A stretch of DNA of 15,048 nucleotides, from contig JAKABA010000086.1 in assembly GCA_021802115.1 (NCBI GenBank), positions 1-15,048 on the forward strand. Direction: 5' to 3'. The position numbers and the translations under genes are program-made. Below the pieces are notes generated by a model that ran no database searches, was not told the DNA's origin, and worked only from the letters and a program-made list of their open reading frames with translations. Below are positions 13,534-15,048 of this stretch, one piece after another (the stretch's first letter is position 1; every line of letters begins with the position of its first letter). This DNA comes from a bacterium (GTDB taxonomy: Bacteria; Chloroflexota; Dormibacteria; UBA8260; Bog-877).

Positions 13534-14780
13534 GCCAGGAGGGGCCTGCGGCGCGGGACCGGGCGCGCAAGGCGGCGGCCTACAGGGGCTATCGCTCCTA
13601 CCAGTACCTGGAGCCCGGGGTGGACTACCGGGAGTTCGAGCTGGCGGAGGAGCTCGACCGGGTGCCCTCCGCCGGGGTGGCGACCACGCCCGAGCAGGAG
13701 CAGCGGGTGCAGCGTCTGCTGGAGGAGGGCCCGATCATCTCCCTGCACGACCACCCCTCGGTCATGCCCAAGGACATCGACCAACTCTTCGAGTACCGCC
13801 GCCACGGGCGCGACTTCACCGGCTATCTGGGGCTCAGCCGCTCCGGCCTCGACGCCGTGTTCGACAACCTCGCGGACGGGGAGGGGCAGATCACATCTTT
13901 GTCGGGCTGGAAGTGGGAGGACACCCTGGTGGATCTGGGCATGCGCCTCTGCGACATCGCCCACCAGGACTACGTCACCGTGATCCACCGCCTGGCCGAC
14001 CTCGAGCGTGCCCGTGAACACGGGCAGCTGGGGTTGGTGCTGGCGATCGAATCGGCCGCGCCGATCGAGAACGAGCTCGACCGTCTGGACATCCTCTATG
14101 GCTTCGGGATCCGCTCCATCGGCGTCACCTACAGCGAGGCGAATCTGCTGGGCAGCGGCCTCGGCGAGCAGTCGGACGCGGGGCTGACCGCATTCGGCCG
14201 TCGCGCGGTGCGGCGGATGAACCAGCTGGGGATCCTGATCGACTGCTCCCACGCCGGTGATCGCACGACCCTGGACACGATCAATGCCAGCTCCCAACCG
14301 GTCTCGATATCCCACGCCGGTGCTCGCGCGCTCTGGCCCACCGCCAGGATGAAGCCCGACGATGTGATCCGCGCCTGCGCCGAGTCGGGCGGGGTCATCG
14401 GCATCGAGGCCGCGCCCCACACCACCCTCACCAGAGAGCATCCCCGGCACTCGATCGACAGCTACATGGCCCACTTCGAATACTGCTGTGAGCTGGTGGG
14501 GCTGGAGCACGTCGGCTTCGGTCCGGACACCCTCTTCGGCGACCACGTCGGCCTCCACCGGGTGATGGCGGAGCGTTTCGGCCAGCAGCTGCCCCCATCT
14601 TCCCTGCCCATCGAGCGGGTCCCCTACGTTGATGGGCTGGAGAGCCCCGCGGAGACCCTCCCCAACATCGTGCGCTGGCTGGTGGTGCACGGCTACAGCG
14701 ATCCGGACATTCACCTAGCGGCGGGCGGCAACGTCCTCAGAATGCTGGAGGAGGCGTGGCGGCCGGGTGAGGGTGGCTGA
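13530..14780 (+). CDS. Membrane-dipeptidase-family (M19) metallohydrolase
   Basis: Predicted 416-residue M19 (renal dipeptidase-like) amidohydrolase-superfamily enzyme, which in characterised members cleaves dipeptides through two zinc ions. Aligned metal sites are His73 and His75 (LHDHP), bridging Glu174 (LAIES), His241 (IDCSHAG), His262 (SISHAGARAL) and Asp333 (GFGPD). Arg273 (ARMKPDD) matches the substrate-carboxylate Arg of renal dipeptidase, and GGNVLR at 399-404 is the usual C-terminal motif. The family's first motif is normally His-x-Asp, so His75 is a ligand change. An N-terminal extension of about 65 residues, rich in Arg and Glu, precedes the barrel; there is no signal peptide or membrane segment, so the enzyme is cytoplasmic despite the family name. 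The GTG at 13530 overlaps the dehydrogenase stop (GTGA) and has AAGGTGA about 7 nt upstream. Open frame exists upstream to 13041, but only as a shadow of the dehydrogenase. Confidence 0.83.
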   Translation: MSQEGPAARDRARKAAAYRGYRSYQYLEPGVDYREFELAEELDRVPSAGVATTPEQEQRVQRLLEEGPIISLHDHPSVMPKDIDQLFEYRRHGRDFTGYLGLSRSGLDAVFDNLADGEGQITSLSGWKWEDTLVDLGMRLCDIAHQDYVTVIHRLADLERAREHGQLGLVLAIESAAPIENELDRLDILYGFGIRSIGVTYSEANLLGSGLGEQSDAGLTAFGRRAVRRMNQLGILIDCSHAGDRTTLDTINASSQPVSISHAGARALWPTARMKPDDVIRACAESGGVIGIEAAPHTTLTREHPRHSIDSYMAHFEYCCELVGLEHVGFGPDTLFGDHVGLHRVMAERFGQQLPPSSLPIERVPYVDGLESPAETLPNIVRWLVVHGYSDPDIHLAAGGNVLRMLEEAWRPGEGG

Positions 14781-15048
14781 GCCAGCCGCAGGCGAGGGGG
14801 TGGGATGGCACCGCCCGCCCACGGCGCCCGCGCCCGATTTCGCACGCCTGAGCCTGGACACCATCCGGCGGCTGGCCAAAATCACGTCGGTTACCAGCGA
14901 GGTCAGCGACATCCTCGACGGCATGGGATTCGCCACGGCCGTCGATGCCGGTGCCGTCCTCCATCGTCTGGGTCCGCAGACCCTGGTCGGGCACGCCCTG
15001 ACGCTGGCCTATCTGCCGGAGCAGGATTCTTCCGGTTCCCCGGCGGGT
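14767..15048 (+). CDS. RraA-like family protein, N-terminal part (runs off the window)
   Basis: The first 94 codons of a gene are visible. From about residue 28 the sequence (LSLDTIRRLAKITSVTSEVSD, then ILDGMGF and LGPQTLVGHALTLAYLPEQD) matches the start of RraA/HMG-CHA aldolase-family proteins: a first helix, S/T-xxVSDxLDxxG, then GPxxVGxAxTxxYxP. The family includes 4-hydroxy-4-methyl-2-oxoglutarate and 4-carboxy-4-hydroxy-2-oxoadipate aldolases as well as the RNase E inhibitor RraA. In a catabolic neighbourhood a metal-dependent aldolase or decarboxylase is the likelier role. The catalytic GDxDGV/R-xxD region is beyond the window. GTG 14767 has GGAGGAGG (14747-14754) 12 nt upstream and overlaps the M19 stop; GTG 14773 and GTG 14800 are alternatives that shorten a Pro/Ala-rich leader. 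Confidence 0.7.
   Translation, partial: MRVAEPAAGEGVGWHRPPTAPAPDFARLSLDTIRRLAKITSVTSEVSDILDGMGFATAVDAGAVLHRLGPQTLVGHALTLAYLPEQDSSGSPAG

Noticed and set aside
1..15048. CRISPR arrays, insertion sequences, tRNA or rRNA genes
   Set aside because: No regularly spaced repeats, transposase-like frames, terminal inverted repeats with target duplications, or tRNA/rRNA-like sequence was seen.

Overview
The window is a GC-rich bacterial segment (about two thirds G+C by eye). It carries nine protein-coding genes, all on the + strand. The proteins have typical lipoprotein signal peptides, strong purine-rich ribosome binding sites, GTG/TTG starts and overlapping stop/start codons. This suits a high-GC Gram-positive-type organism such as Actinomycetota, or a soil Dormibacterota/Chloroflexota-like lineage. 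Nothing here (no rRNA, tRNA or marker gene) fixes the taxon.

Layout. (1) 1-2176: a single lipoprotein, SBP-1 (180-2126), of the peptide/nickel ABC-transporter substrate-binding family, closed by a perfect 13-bp hairpin. (2) 2177-2709: a non-coding gap ending in a near-consensus sigma70-type promoter (TTGACT-17-TAGAAT). (3) 2710-6442: SBP-2, an Ntn-hydrolase asparaginase/isoaspartyl-peptidase-family enzyme and an SDR oxidoreductase, probably one transcript. (4) 6443-6741: a gap with a possible leaderless promoter. (5) 6742-15048: SBP-3, a stem-loop, a prolidase-like binuclear-metal amidohydrolase, a ketopantoate-reductase-like/amidase fusion protein, a zinc-dependent medium-chain dehydrogenase, an M19 dipeptidase-family enzyme and the first part of an RraA-like protein that runs off the end. 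From the fusion gene onward the genes overlap (ATGA, GTGA, then a longer overlap) and must be co-transcribed.

Reading of the whole. Three colinear paralogous binding lipoproteins are interleaved with four structurally unrelated amide/peptide-bond hydrolases (Ntn asparaginase type, amidohydrolase, amidase-signature, M19), three nicotinamide-dependent oxidoreductase modules (SDR, ketopantoate-reductase-like, MDR) and an aldolase-type fold. No permease or ATPase subunit is present. The simplest inference is a catabolic island that captures an amide- or peptide-like compound, opens its amide bonds, oxidises or reduces the released hydroxy/keto acids and finally cleaves a carbon-carbon bond. The substrate cannot be named from sequence. 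The most unusual single object is the 718-residue reductase-amidase fusion (10337-12493); it and the surrounding cluster are the best candidates for an undescribed system.
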